Positions 26,823 through 35,756 of a stretch of 64,000 nucleotides of DNA are shown in pieces; position 1 is the first letter of the stretch; the number at the start of each line of letters is the position of its first letter. Under the pieces are notes generated by a model. That model was given only the letters and a program-made list of their open reading frames with translations, did not search any database and had not been told where the DNA came from. The stretch lies in NCBI GenBank assembly GCA_963738425.1, contig CAVTWT010000009.1:15661-79660 (forward strand), read 5' to 3'. The position numbers and the translations under genes are program-made. Source of the DNA: CADEEN01 sp963738425. Its GTDB lineage: Bacteria; Pseudomonadota; Gammaproteobacteria; Burkholderiales; Burkholderiaceae_C.

Positions 26823-27258
26823 GAGGTGTAGACGAAGATGACGATGAGATAGAGAAAGAAAGACAAAGAAAAGAAATGAGAGATGATAAGGAAAGATAAG
26901 AGTTAGACTAGTAGAAAGAGAGAATAGACAGAGATGAACAAGATAAGAAATAGAGCAGCAAGAGAGAGAGGCATCTAACGGATGTTTAGAGACTCACGTT
27001 AGATCTAGGTAGAATCCTTGATTAGATGATGATTAAAAGAAAAGGAAGTATAAGGAAACGATAAAGAAGATTAGAGTGAGATGAATAAGAGAGAGTAAAG
27101 AAGAGGATGAAGAGAAGGATAGATAAGTAAGAAAAGAGGGATAGATCTAAGAAAGGATATAAGTAATGGAAAATAAAGAGAAAGAAAGAAGAGGATAAAT
27201 AGAGTAGAGAGAGAAAAAAAGAATAGGTAGATATGAAGATGAAGATGAAGAGATGACT
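26823..27258 (+). repeat. Polypurine (A/G) low-complexity tract of about 436 nt
   Basis: The plus strand here is almost entirely A and G with scattered T and very few C (for example runs of GAGA, AAAGAAAG and GATGAAGATGAAGA). This is unlike anything else in the window. No ORF of note crosses it. Such tracts can form triplex DNA. In a GC-rich bacterial assembly they are also typical of corrupted read ends. Confidence 0.8.
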
Positions 27259-27448
27259 AGACGACGCAGCGTCGGCCTAGCCGACGGGACAAGCCAACAT
27301 CAGCGCGAGATACACGGCCTCGACACGTGCCTGGCAAACAAGGACGTGCCTTCGTCGATCGCGGCTTGGCTGGCGAGATTGACATCGACCACGATCATGA
27401 CGTGCCTGTACATCTGAACTCTTCAATGGCCGATCGAGGGCGACGGTT

Positions 27449-28070
27449 TCAGGGCTTGGCAGGTGCCACGCCGAAAGGATTGCCCTTGAGCGGGCTTTGC
27501 ATTCGACGCTCACCTCGGCCGTCGAATCGAAGCGCAGCACCGACTGGCGCTGCCCGCTGCGCGGGATGCTGACCTTGGTGGCGAGCGTCTGAGGCTTATC
27601 CGCGCCATCAGCCTGCAAGGTGGCGGCGACTTCATAGCGGCCCGGCGGTAGCGCGACGATGAACCAGGGACCGTCCATCGTGCGCTCGACGACGACGACC
27701 TTGCTCGTAAGATCGACGATGTGCAACTGCGCATCCGTCAGATACGCGCCGGACGGTTTGGCGACAGTGGCCACCCACAAGCTGTACTTGGCGCGCTCGG
27801 CGTGCATGCCGACGCGGTCGCCGACGGTGATGCCACCCGACAGGTATCCAAGCCCGACGCTGTCGCGCCGCGAACGACGCCGACGGCGACCGGCGCCTTG
27901 CCAGCCGCGGCGTCGCGTGCCGAACGCGCTTGCAGATCGCGCGCGGCTTTCTCGACGGCCGCTGCCCTGGCTGGGTCGGTGCTCTCACGCACGCCATCAA
28001 GCGCTACCTGCGCCTGTGCAATGCATGCCAACAGCACAAAGGCGGTGAGGAACGGACTTTGCATCTTCAC
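27449..28070 (-). CDS. Secreted protein with a carboxypeptidase-regulatory-like fold (frameshifted)
   Basis: The N-terminus is a signal peptide (SPFLTAFVLLACIAQAQ) followed by a charged helix. After a frame change near 27845 the reading continues with GVGMHAERAKYSLWVATVAK-like residues, then LPPGRYEVAATLQADG, the turn motif of CarboxypepD_reg-like beta domains. A second shift near 27480 restores the natural end GNPFGVAPAKP. The corrected length is about 205 residues. Likely periplasmic; function unknown. The gene is preceded by an AT-rich promoter-like segment with a 12-bp palindrome at 28119. Confidence 0.6.
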
Positions 28071-28118
28071 GCTCTATTCGATGCCTCGCGTGCGGAGACA
28101 AACTTGAAGAGCCAGTAT

Positions 28119-28130
28119 ATAGATATCTAT
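28119..28130. promoter_or_regulatory. AT-rich palindrome in the gap before the secreted-protein gene
   Basis: ATAGATATCTAT is a perfect 12-bp palindrome inside a strongly AT-rich segment (28112-28135) that contrasts with the surrounding GC-rich DNA. It lies 49 nt upstream of the minus-strand start at 28070. A promoter or operator role is likely but unproven. Confidence 0.4.
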
Positions 28131-28168
28131 TTAATGAGACAAACGCCGCGTCCCTCAGCGCGAGCAAA

Positions 28169-29575
28169 TCAAGGACGAGGCGCGGGCGCCGCAGCGAGCA
28201 GCGCCGCCAGCTCGTCGTACAGCGGCCGCGACACCAGGCGCGAGACGCCGGCTGCCACCATCGAGCAGGCCATCAGGCTGAGCACCATGGCCTGGCCGGC
28301 GACCATCTCCATGACGATGATGAAGGCAGTGATCGGCCCTTGCGTCGCGGCCGACAGGAAGCCGACCATGCCGAGCGCGATCAGCGGGATCGCGGCCTCG
28401 CTGTCGACGCCGGTGAGCAGGGCAATGTCGTGGCCGAGGCCGGCGCCGATGGCCAGCGACGGCGCGAACACGCCCGCCGGCACGCCGGTCCAGGCCGAAA
28501 GCCAGGTGGCGCAGAACTTGAGCAACGGTGTACACGCCGGGCAGGTCCGATTGCGCCTCGAGCAGCGCGCGCGTGGGCGCGTAGCCGGCGCCCGCGGTCT
28601 GCCCCGCCGTGACCAGGCCGATCACCGCGACCGCCAGGGCGCAGACGGCCGCGAAGCGGAACGGATGCTGCGCACGCCAGCGGCATGCAGACGGTCTGGC
28701 GCCGCCGCGCATCGACAACACCAGCAGCCGCGCGAACAGGCCGCCGGCGAAGCCGCAGGCCAGGGCCACCAGCAGGCCGGGGCCGAGCAGCGACCACGAC
28801 AGCGACTGCACGCGCAGGCGGCCGAAGTAGGTTTCGTTGCCGAACACGGCCAAGGCCACCAGACCGGCGAGCACGATCGCCGCGATCACCAGCGTGCTGT
28901 GCGTGATGCCGCGCCGCCGCGTCAGCTGTTCGAGCGCGAACACGATGCCGCCCAGCGGCGTGTTGAAGGCAGCGGCGATGCCGGCCGCCGCGCCGGCGAC
29001 GATCAGGTCGTGCGCGTCGATGCGCGAGCGCGGCGACAGCCAGCGCTTGGCGTGAACCATGATGCCTGCGCCGACCTGGACCGTCGGGCCTTCGCGCCCG
29101 ATCGAGAGACCGGCGAGCAGCCCGCCCGAGACGAGGCCGATCTTGTGCAGAGCCACTCGCGGCGACACCAAGCGCCGGCTCTGCTCCTCGGGGCATCGCT
29201 CGTCGAGCGCCCACACCACCTGCGGAATGCCCGAGCCCGCCGTGCCCGGCGCAAAACGACGCGTCCACCACAGCACGCCAACGGTCAGCGCCGGCGTCCA
29301 GGCCAATGCCAGCCACGGCCCGTACACGCCACGCCGCGCAGCGCGGCGAATGCCGACGAGGCATGTTCGGCCAGCAGCGTGAACCCGACCACCGCAGCGC
29401 CCGTGGCCAGCGCGTAGGCAAGCACGATCGCGCGGTCGCGCCAGTTCGCGTGCTCGACGAGTGCGGAACCCAGCGAGTGCAGGAAGACTGGCTCGGCGCC
29501 CGATCGACCGCGCCGCCAAGCGCGACGCCACGCAACGCGCCAGCGCCGCCACCGTGAGTGCGCGGCTGTGCTCAC
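28169..29575 (-). CDS. ClC-family chloride channel/transporter (two frameshifts)
   Basis: A ClC voltage-gated chloride channel or Cl-/H+ antiporter of the inner membrane. Family signatures are GSGIPQ (TAGSGIPQVVWAL), GREGPTVQ (SIGREGPTVQVGAG) and FNTPLGGIVFALEQL. Later comes GVPAGVFAPSLAIGAGLGH with SAATQGPITAFIIVMEM near the C-terminus. The frame changes near 29340 (one base missing) and near 28530 (one base extra); the two compensate. The corrected length is about 468 residues, normal for bacterial ClC. The start at GTG 29575 is a best guess before HSRWRRWRVAW. Confidence 0.82.
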
Positions 29576-29671
29576 GGCCGCGCGGCGAACGCGCCGCGCC
29601 CTGCCATCCCGAGCGCATGGGTCGTGCTTCTGGCCGTGTGCAAGAGCTGCTGTCCTGGGTCGGAGAAGAAA

Positions 29672-29747
29672 GCGGGGCCCGAGGGCCCCGCGAAATGAAC
29701 AAACTCTCCTGTGCTGTGCGAGATCGAGCGGAGTGAGCGCGATCTCG
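29672..29747. terminator. Two strong hairpins between divergent ClC and OmpA-like genes
   Basis: A GCGGGGCCC/GGGCCCCGC stem (29672-29691) is followed by a CGAGATCG/CGATCTCG stem (29719-29747). Neither has a T-run. They lie between two divergent genes, where a terminator is not expected. They may be 5'-leader structures or a repeat element rather than a true terminator. Confidence 0.4.
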
Positions 29748-29871
29748 GCGCAGCGCGCCGATTGTATTGGTATCAATTCATCACCGTCCAGCCCCCGTGC
29801 AATACGCACGCCCGGGCGCTTGCCATGTGCATTTGTGTCAATATACTGGCCGGACCCCACGGAGATTCAGC

Positions 29872-30417
29872 ATGACCCACATCCGGATCGCCTCCGCCTG
29901 CAGCCTGGTCGCGCTGCTCGCGGCTTGCAGCACGACGCCGACATCCGCACCCGCCGCCGCGGCCTCACCCGCCGCCCGACCGGCCGCGCTTGCCTCCGCC
30001 GCGGCCGCGAACACAGGCCGCGCCGCGGCGCCTGCTGCCTCGGCCGCGCCGATCCCGGCGCACCTCGACCCGCGAAATCCGATCGCCGCCGAGCGCAGCG
30101 TGTTCTTCGACTACGACAACTTCTCGGTCAAGCGCGATTACTTCACGCTGATCGAACGACACGGCAGGTACCTCGCCGCCAATCCGTCGCTGAGGATCAA
30201 GATCGAAGGCAACGCCGACGAACGCGGCAGCGCCGAATACAACCTGGCGCTCGGGCAGAAGCGCGCGCAGGCTGTGCTCGCGGCGCTGCGTATTCAGGGT
30301 GCACGCGACGCCCAGATGGAAGCCACCAGCTGGGGCGAGGAGCGGCCACGCAACACAGCAGACGACGAAACCGCCTGGGCCGAGAACCGCCGCGCCGACG
30401 TCGTCTATCCGCGGTGA
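29872..30417 (+). CDS. OmpA/Pal-family peptidoglycan-associated lipoprotein
   Basis: A 181-residue outer-membrane lipoprotein. The lipobox LLAACS gives Cys20 or so as the lipidated residue. An Ala/Pro-rich linker leads to an OmpA-C domain (RNPIAAERSVFFDYDNFSVKRD), IEGNADERGSAEYNLALGQKRA, which binds peptidoglycan. It resembles Pal but stands without tolB or ybgF, so it is a Pal-like paralogue. The start at 29872 sits just before the signal peptide. The stop overlaps the next start (TGATG). Confidence 0.85.
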   Translation: MTHIRIASACSLVALLAACSTTPTSAPAAAASPAARPAALASAAAANTGRAAAPAASAAPIPAHLDPRNPIAAERSVFFDYDNFSVKRDYFTLIERHGRYLAANPSLRIKIEGNADERGSAEYNLALGQKRAQAVLAALRIQGARDAQMEATSWGEERPRNTADDETAWAENRRADVVYPR

Positions 30418-31320
30418 TGAACGCGCACGTGGCATGGCGCCCAGCGACTCGCCCTGCGATGCCGGTTGACCGACGGCTTGTCGTTGGGGCATTGATCGCC
30501 GCTGCGCTGTGCATCGCAGGCGCAGCGTTGGCTGTGGTGGTCTGATCGGAAGCCGACGCCACCCGAGTCGCCGGCCAGCGGTCAGGTCGAGACGATGCCG
30601 GCGGCGCCCACGGCAACCGCGCCACCGATGCCAGCGCCCGCCCCGAGCGCTGCCGCAGCCATCGAGCGCCGCGGCAACGCCTGCGCCATCGAACGAACCG
30701 CCGTTGACCGCCGCCGAGATCGGCCCCGCGCTGGTCGAGCTGCTCGGCAACAAGGCCGTGCAAGCGCTGCTGCAGACCGAGGAATTCCCGCGCCGTTTCG
30801 TCGCTACCGTGGACAACCTCGGCCGCGCGCATGCACCGCCGCTGCTGTGGCCGGTGAACCCGACCGAGGGCCGCTTCACGACCGAGGAGCGCGACGGCGC
30901 CACCGTCGTCGAGCGCCGACAACAGCCGGCGCTACACCGCGCTTCGTGCTGCTGATCGAGACCGTGAACATCGAACGCGCGGTGCGGCTGTACGGCCGCA
31001 TGTACCCGCTGCTGCAGCAGGCCTATGCGGACGTCGGTTTTCCGGATCGTTCGTTCCATGTGCGCTTGATCGAGGTGATCGACCTGCTGCTGGCCACGCC
31101 GTCCGTGCCCGAACCGCTGAAAGTGCGCCTGACCGAGGTCAAGGGCGCGATCCCGTCCACGCGGCCCTGGGTGCGCTACGAGTTCGACGATCCGGCGCTG
31201 GAGGCGCTTTCGGCCGGGCAGAAGATCCTGCTGCGCAGCGGCCCGGTCAACGAGCGCCGCCTCAAGGCCAGGCTCGCTGAGCTGCGCAAGGCGCTGGTCG
31301 CTGGCGGCGCGCCGCGCTGA
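30417..31320 (+). CDS. DUF3014 membrane-anchored protein (several frameshifts)
   Basis: Starts at an ATG overlapping the OmpA-like stop. A single transmembrane helix (VVGALIAAALCIAGAALAVVV) is followed by a Pro/Ala-rich linker and a C-terminal domain, AEIGPALVELLGNKAVQALLQ, then FVLLIETVNIERAVRLYGRMYPLLQQ and WVRYEFDDPALEALSAGQKILLR. This is the pattern of DUF3014 proteins. At least three frame changes (near 30540, 30690 and 30935) break it in this sequence. Function unknown; probably periplasmic and anchored in the inner membrane. Confidence 0.7.
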
Positions 31321-31367
31321 GCCACGCGCCGACCTTCACGCCCTGCACGCCACTGGCTTGCGACAGC

Positions 31368-32560
31368 ATGACGGACCCTCTGACCGCGCTCACCGAACTG
31401 GCCTGGCCAGCGGCCTTCGTGCTGGCCTGGCTGATCGGCGAGATCGGCCATCGATGGACCGGGCTTGCCACGCATCAGCCTCTACGGGCTGATCGGCTTC
31501 GCGGTCGGACAAACGCAGCTCGGCGACGTTGTCGCAGGACGCCGCCGCGGCGGCGATGCTGCTGGCCAACGTCGCCTTCGGGCTGGCGCTGTTCGAGTTC
31601 GGCTACCGCATCAACCTGCGCTGGGTGCGTGTCAACCCCTGGCTCGCGGCCACGGGCCTGCTCGAATCGGCCGCGACCTTCGTCGCCGTGTTCGCCACCG
31701 CGCGCGCTTTCGGCGCTGCGATGTTGACGTCGCTGCTGCTCGCCTCGCTGGCCATGTCGACTTCGCCGGCCGCGCTGATCCGCGTCGTCAACGAAGAGCG
31801 CAGCTCGGGCCATGTCACCGAGCGCGCGCTGCACCTGACGGCCCTGAACTGCGTGCTGGCGCTGTTCGCGTTCAAGGTCATCGTCGGCTTCTGGACCTTC
31901 GAGACCTCGGGCAATCTGACGCAGGCCGCCTCCAGCAGTGTGCTCGTGCTGGCCGTCTCGTGCGGGCTGGGCGCGGCCTTCGGCGTCGGCGTGCCGGCCG
32001 TGCTGCGTCGCATCGGCCGCCTCGCGCAGGACGCGACGGTGGGTTTCGCGATGGCGGTGATCCTGCTGGTGGCGATCACGCACGCGCTCAAGGTCTCGCC
32101 GCTGCTGGCCGCGCTGACCTTCGGCCTGGTGGCGCGCCATCGGCGCGTGATGCTCAACCAGGCGCAGCGCAACTTCGGCGCTCTGGGCGATCTGCTCAGC
32201 GTCGTGCTCTTCATCTTACGTCGCCACCACGATCGATTGGTCGCGCGTGCAAGCCGGCATCGGCCTGGCGCTGGCGCTGATCGCCGTGCGGCTGCTGACC
32301 AAGGTCGCGGGCGTGGCCGCGCTGGCGCGCGCCAGCGGCACGACCTGGCGCAAGGGCGCCTTGACCGGACTGGCGCTGATGCCGATCTCGGTGTTCGTGA
32401 TCCTGCTGCTCGAGCAGACGCGATACCTGGGCGTCGATCTGCTCGACCAGCTGGCGCCGCTGGCAGCCGTGACGCTGGTGCTCGAACTGCTCGGCCCGAT
32501 TGCAACGCAGTGGGCCTTGCGCCGCGCCGGCGAAACGCCAGGAAACACGGCCGAAGCTGA
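31368..32560 (+). CDS. Cation:proton antiporter-like membrane protein (frameshifted)
   Basis: Reading across three frames gives a polytopic protein. TELAWPAAFVLAWLIGEI is followed, after shifts near 31465 and 31530, by LLANVAFGLALFEFGYRINLRW, AMSTSPAALIRVVNEERSSGHVTERALHL and VILLVAITHALKVSPLLAALTFGL. The DALDAPALIL-like dyad and the glycine-rich helices fit the CPA2 sodium/proton exchanger fold. A further shift near 32220 precedes LIAVRLLTKVAGVAALAR. About 400 residues if repaired. The end overlaps the next ORF's ATG at 32562, which may be read in the same frame. Confidence 0.65.
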
Positions 32561-32561
32561 C

Positions 32562-33694
32562 ATGGCGCTAGAAGCTTTCAAGACCTCCGAGCCGCTGACG
32601 ATGGGCGTCGAACTCGAGCTGCAGCTCGTCAGCCTGAGCGACTTCGACCTGGTCGAAGCCAGCCCCGACATGCTCGACCTGCTGGCGCGCAAGACGTTTC
32701 CCGGCAACGTGATGCCCGAGATCACGCGAGAGCATGATCGAGGTCTCGACCGACGTGCAGACCGACGCACGACGGCGCTGCTGCGCCAGCTGCGCGAGAT
32801 CCGCGATGCGCTGGTGGCGGCCGGCGACACGCCTCAACGTCGGCGTCTGCGGCGGCGGCACGCACCCGTTCCAGCAGTGGTCGGATCGCACGCATCTACG
32901 CCAAGCCGCGCTTCCAGCGAGGTCTCGGCGCTGTACGGCTACCTGGCCAAGCAGTTCACGATCTTCGGCCAGCACGTGCACATCGGCTGCGCCTCGGGCG
33001 ACGAGGCGCTGTACCTGCTGCACTCGCTGAACCGCTACGTGCCGCACTTCATCGCGCTGTCGGCGTCGTCGCCGTTCGTGCAAGGCCACGACACGCTTGT
33101 TCAACTCGGCGCGCCTGAACTCGGTGTTCGCCTTTCCGCTGAGCGGGCGCGCGCCGTTCATGCTCGAGCTGGGCACGATTTCGAGAGCGCCTACTTCGCG
33201 AAGATGGAGCGCACCGGCGTCGTGAAGAGCATGAAGGACTTCTACTGGGACATCCGGCCCAAGCCCGAGTACGGCACGATCGAGCTGCGCGTGTGCGACA
33301 CGCCGCTGACGGTGGAACGCGCTGCCGCGCTGGCCGGCTACCTGCAGGCCCTGTGCCGCTACCTGCTCGAGCGAGTCGGAACGCCGCGCCGAGCGAGAGC
33401 GACTACCTGGTCTACACCTACAACCGCTTCCAGGCTTGCCGCTTCGGCCTGGACGGCACGCTGGTGCACCCGAAGACCTACGAGCCGCTGCCGCTGCGCG
33501 AGGACATCGTCAACACCCTGCGCAAGGTTGAACGCCATGCCAAGGTGATGCGCGCCGGCGCTGCGCTCGAGCACCTGCACCGCGTCGCACAGGAAGGCAG
33601 CGATGCCAGCTTGCTGCGCCGCAAGCATGCCGAGTTCGGCAGCGCTGAAGGCATGGTCGATGCAGCGATCGACCTGTTCCGCGGCGCCGTCTGA
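32562..33694 (+). CDS. YbdK-type carboxylate-amine ligase (glutamate-cysteine ligase-like; frameshifted)
   Basis: Begins SEPLTMGVELELQLVS, the start typical of YbdK/glutamate-cysteine ligase 2 proteins. It continues with GGGTHPFQQW, YLAKQFTIFGQHVHIGCASGDE (the conserved GxHVHIG motif), and WDIRPKPEYGTIELRVCDTPLTVE. YTYNRFQACRFGLDGTL lies near the end. The enzyme joins a carboxylate to an amine using ATP. Real substrates of most YbdK proteins are unknown. At least five indels (near 32735, 32830, 32890, 33100 and 33370) break the frame. About 377 residues if repaired. Confidence 0.78.
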
Positions 33695-33821
33695 TCGGGT
33701 CCGCGGCGACTGGGGACCGCCGGCCACCCGCTTGGCGAGATCGCTGAGCGCTTGCGCGGCAGGTTGCTGACCTTCACCGGGTAGTGCTCGACGGTTCCTT
33801 CGCGGCCGCAAGCGCCCCGCC

Positions 33822-34046
33822 TCACGCTGTCGTACTCGGCCTGTACCCCTCCAGCGCCGCAATCACTTCCTCATCGCTGACCTGCGTGAAGTCCACGTAG
33901 TGCAGCCCGATCGCACGAAACGGATCGGGCTCGGCGAGGCAGACGATGCGATCGACTTCGCGCCGCAGCTCCGTCAGCGTGTCGTGCGGCGCCACCGAGA
34001 CCGCCAGCACCAGGCGCGCCGCGCCGCGGCGGCGCAGGGCTTCTAG
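33822..34046 (-). pseudogene. 3' fragment of a phosphoribosyltransferase gene
   Basis: Nearly identical over about 220 nt to the 3' end of the intact gene at 44178-44840 (TLTELRREVDRIVCLAEPDP, then HYVDFTQVSDEEVIAAL). The 5' two thirds, including the phosphoribosyl-diphosphate loop, are missing. It breaks off exactly where a phaC fragment on the opposite strand begins, so the two truncated genes are joined tail-out. A small ORF can be drawn through the junction but is not a real gene. Confidence 0.85.
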
Positions 34047-34545
34047 CGCCGACACGACACGCCTGCCGGCGCGCATGCACCACGAGGTCCTGAGTGCGCT
34101 GTACCTGCACGACGCGCTGGCGACGAGCAGCTACCGTGTGCAGGGTGGCGCGGTCTCGCTGGCCGATATCCGGCTGCCGGTCTTTCTGGTCGGCACCGAG
34201 CGCGACCACATCTCGCCGTGGCGCTCTGTCTACAAGCTGCACCACCTGTGCGACAGCGAGATCACCTTCGTGCTCGCCGCCGGTGGCCACAACGCCGGCA
34301 TCGTCAGCGAGCCGGGCCATGCCAACCGCTGGTACCAGATCGCCTGCCGCGCCGAGCACAGCCCCTGGGTCGCTCACGAGACCTGGCAGCAACAGGCGCC
34401 GCGGCACGACGGCAGCTGGTGGCCGGCGTGGCAGCAGTGGCTGGCCGCGTACTCGTCGAAGCCGGTGGCAGCGAAGGCGATTGCTGCGAAAACCGCGCTG
34501 GGCGATGCGCCGGGGGAGTACGTCATGCAGCGCTACGGGGACTGA
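34047..34545 (+). pseudogene. 3' fragment of phaC (near-identical to 24937-25432)
   Basis: Encodes the last ~165 residues of the PHA-synthase-like protein, including SPWRSVYKLHHLCDSEITFV and the His-containing GGHNAGIVSEPG, but lacks the catalytic cysteine half. Similarity to the intact gene runs from the DTTRLPARMHH segment to the stop codon and ends there. Nucleotide differences are few, so the copy is recent or has been kept similar by gene conversion. Not expected to be functional. Confidence 0.88.
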
Positions 34546-34665
34546 TGGGGCAAACCGATTCGGTCTCGTAAAGCAGTCGTGCAACGGCTGGAACCTGGGG
34601 CCGACCGCGCAGATGCCGCCACAACGACGCTGCAACCAGCCGCCGCATGAACGCCAGCGGCGACA

Positions 34666-35739
34666 TCACCCGTGGCTGGGTGTCGCCGCGCCAGGATGCG
34701 CGGCATCCGCCTCGATCACCGAAAACGCTGCCGCGGCGGGCAACAGGCGCCGCCGCGACAAACCCGCCGCCGACAGCAGCGCGTCGTAGTCCGCGGCCGT
34801 TCGCTCGCAGCCGCCCAGACCGACCAGCATGTTGAGGTCGCTGCGCGCGGTGGTGCGATGTTCGGGCCGGTCTTCGACCATATCGGGCATCACGCGTTCG
34901 ATCACCAGCACGCGGCCCTCTGGTGCGATCGCTTCACGGGCGCGCCGCAGGATGCGCACCGCGTCACGGTCGTTCCAGTCGTGCAGCACGCTCTTCAACA
35001 GGATCACGTCCACCGGCTGCGGCAGGGCCTCGAAGAAGTCGCCCGGCGTCACCTTCACACGCTCGGCCACGCCGGCGCGACGCAGGTGCACGTGCGCGCC
35101 TTCGACGGCGTGTTGCAGATCGAACAGCACACCGCGCAGGGCCGGACGCGCGCGCAGCACCTCGGCCAGCAACTCGCCGTGGCCGCCGCCCAGGTCCATG
35201 ACGACACCGCTGTCCGGCAGCGCCGGTGAGGTGGCCAGGTCTGCCGCCACCAGCCGCGTCAACTCGGCCATCGAACGATGGAACAGGCGCGCCGATTCGG
35301 CATCGGCGTCGAGGTGGTCGAAGCCCTTGTGTCCATGCTCGCGCTCACGCGTGCTCTGCCCCGTGCGCACGCTGCCCAGCAAGTCCGACCAGACGCCCCA
35401 GGCCTGCTGCGACCACCACTGCGCGTGCGCGTTCAGGCCCAGCGGAGCATCGCAGCGCAGCAGTTCGCCGCTGGCGGTGAGGCTGCAGCGGCCGTCGCCG
35501 TCCAGTCGCAGCACGCCCAGCGCGGCCAATCCGCGCAGCAGGCGGTTCAACGCCGGCGCATCGCAGGCACAGGCGCGCGCGAGTGCGTCCACGCCGGTGA
35601 TGCCTGTCGCGATATGGTCGGCCAGGCCCAGGTGCGCCGCCACGCCGATGGCCTGGGTGGCCCAGTTGCCGCCGATCAGTTCGACCAGCTGGCGCGCGGC
35701 GGCGCGCTGCTCTGCGGTTGCCAATGGCGGCATGTTCAC
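34666..35739 (-). CDS. SAM-dependent O-methyltransferase (plant-type/hydroxyneurosporene family)
   Basis: A 357-residue methyltransferase. An N-terminal winged-helix dimerisation domain (about 20-110; ATQAIGVAAHLGLADHI) precedes a Rossmann domain with the SAM motif DLGGGHGELL (about residue 185). DVILLKSVLHDWNDRDAVRIL holds the typical catalytic His of these O-methyltransferases. Related proteins methylate hydroxyl groups in secondary metabolites. It starts at GTG 35739 with GGGAG upstream and is divergent from a LysR gene only 17 nt away. The substrate is unknown. Confidence 0.85.
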   Translation of the reverse strand: MNMPPLATAEQRAAARQLVELIGGNWATQAIGVAAHLGLADHIATGITGVDALARACACDAPALNRLLRGLAALGVLRLDGDGRCSLTASGELLRCDAPLGLNAHAQWWSQQAWGVWSDLLGSVRTGQSTREREHGHKGFDHLDADAESARLFHRSMAELTRLVAADLATSPALPDSGVVMDLGGGHGELLAEVLRARPALRGVLFDLQHAVEGAHVHLRRAGVAERVKVTPGDFFEALPQPVDVILLKSVLHDWNDRDAVRILRRAREAIAPEGRVLVIERVMPDMVEDRPEHRTTARSDLNMLVGLGGCERTAADYDALLSAAGLSRRRLLPAAAAFSVIEADAAHPGAATPSHG

Positions 35740-35756
35740 GTGACACTCCCTTCCCG

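Noticed and set aside
29672..29691. Rho-independent terminator of the ClC gene
   Set aside because: It lies on the 5' side of both flanking divergent genes and has no T-run, so termination of a known transcript is unlikely.
29762..29776. TTGTATTGGTATCAA as an FNR box before the OmpA-like gene
   Set aside because: The TTG and CAA are nine, not eight, bases apart, which breaks the required spacing.
33822..34076. An 84-codon ORF across the phosphoribosyltransferase/phaC junction as an intact small gene
   Set aside because: The first codons come from antisense phaC sequence; the rest is the tail of a truncated gene.
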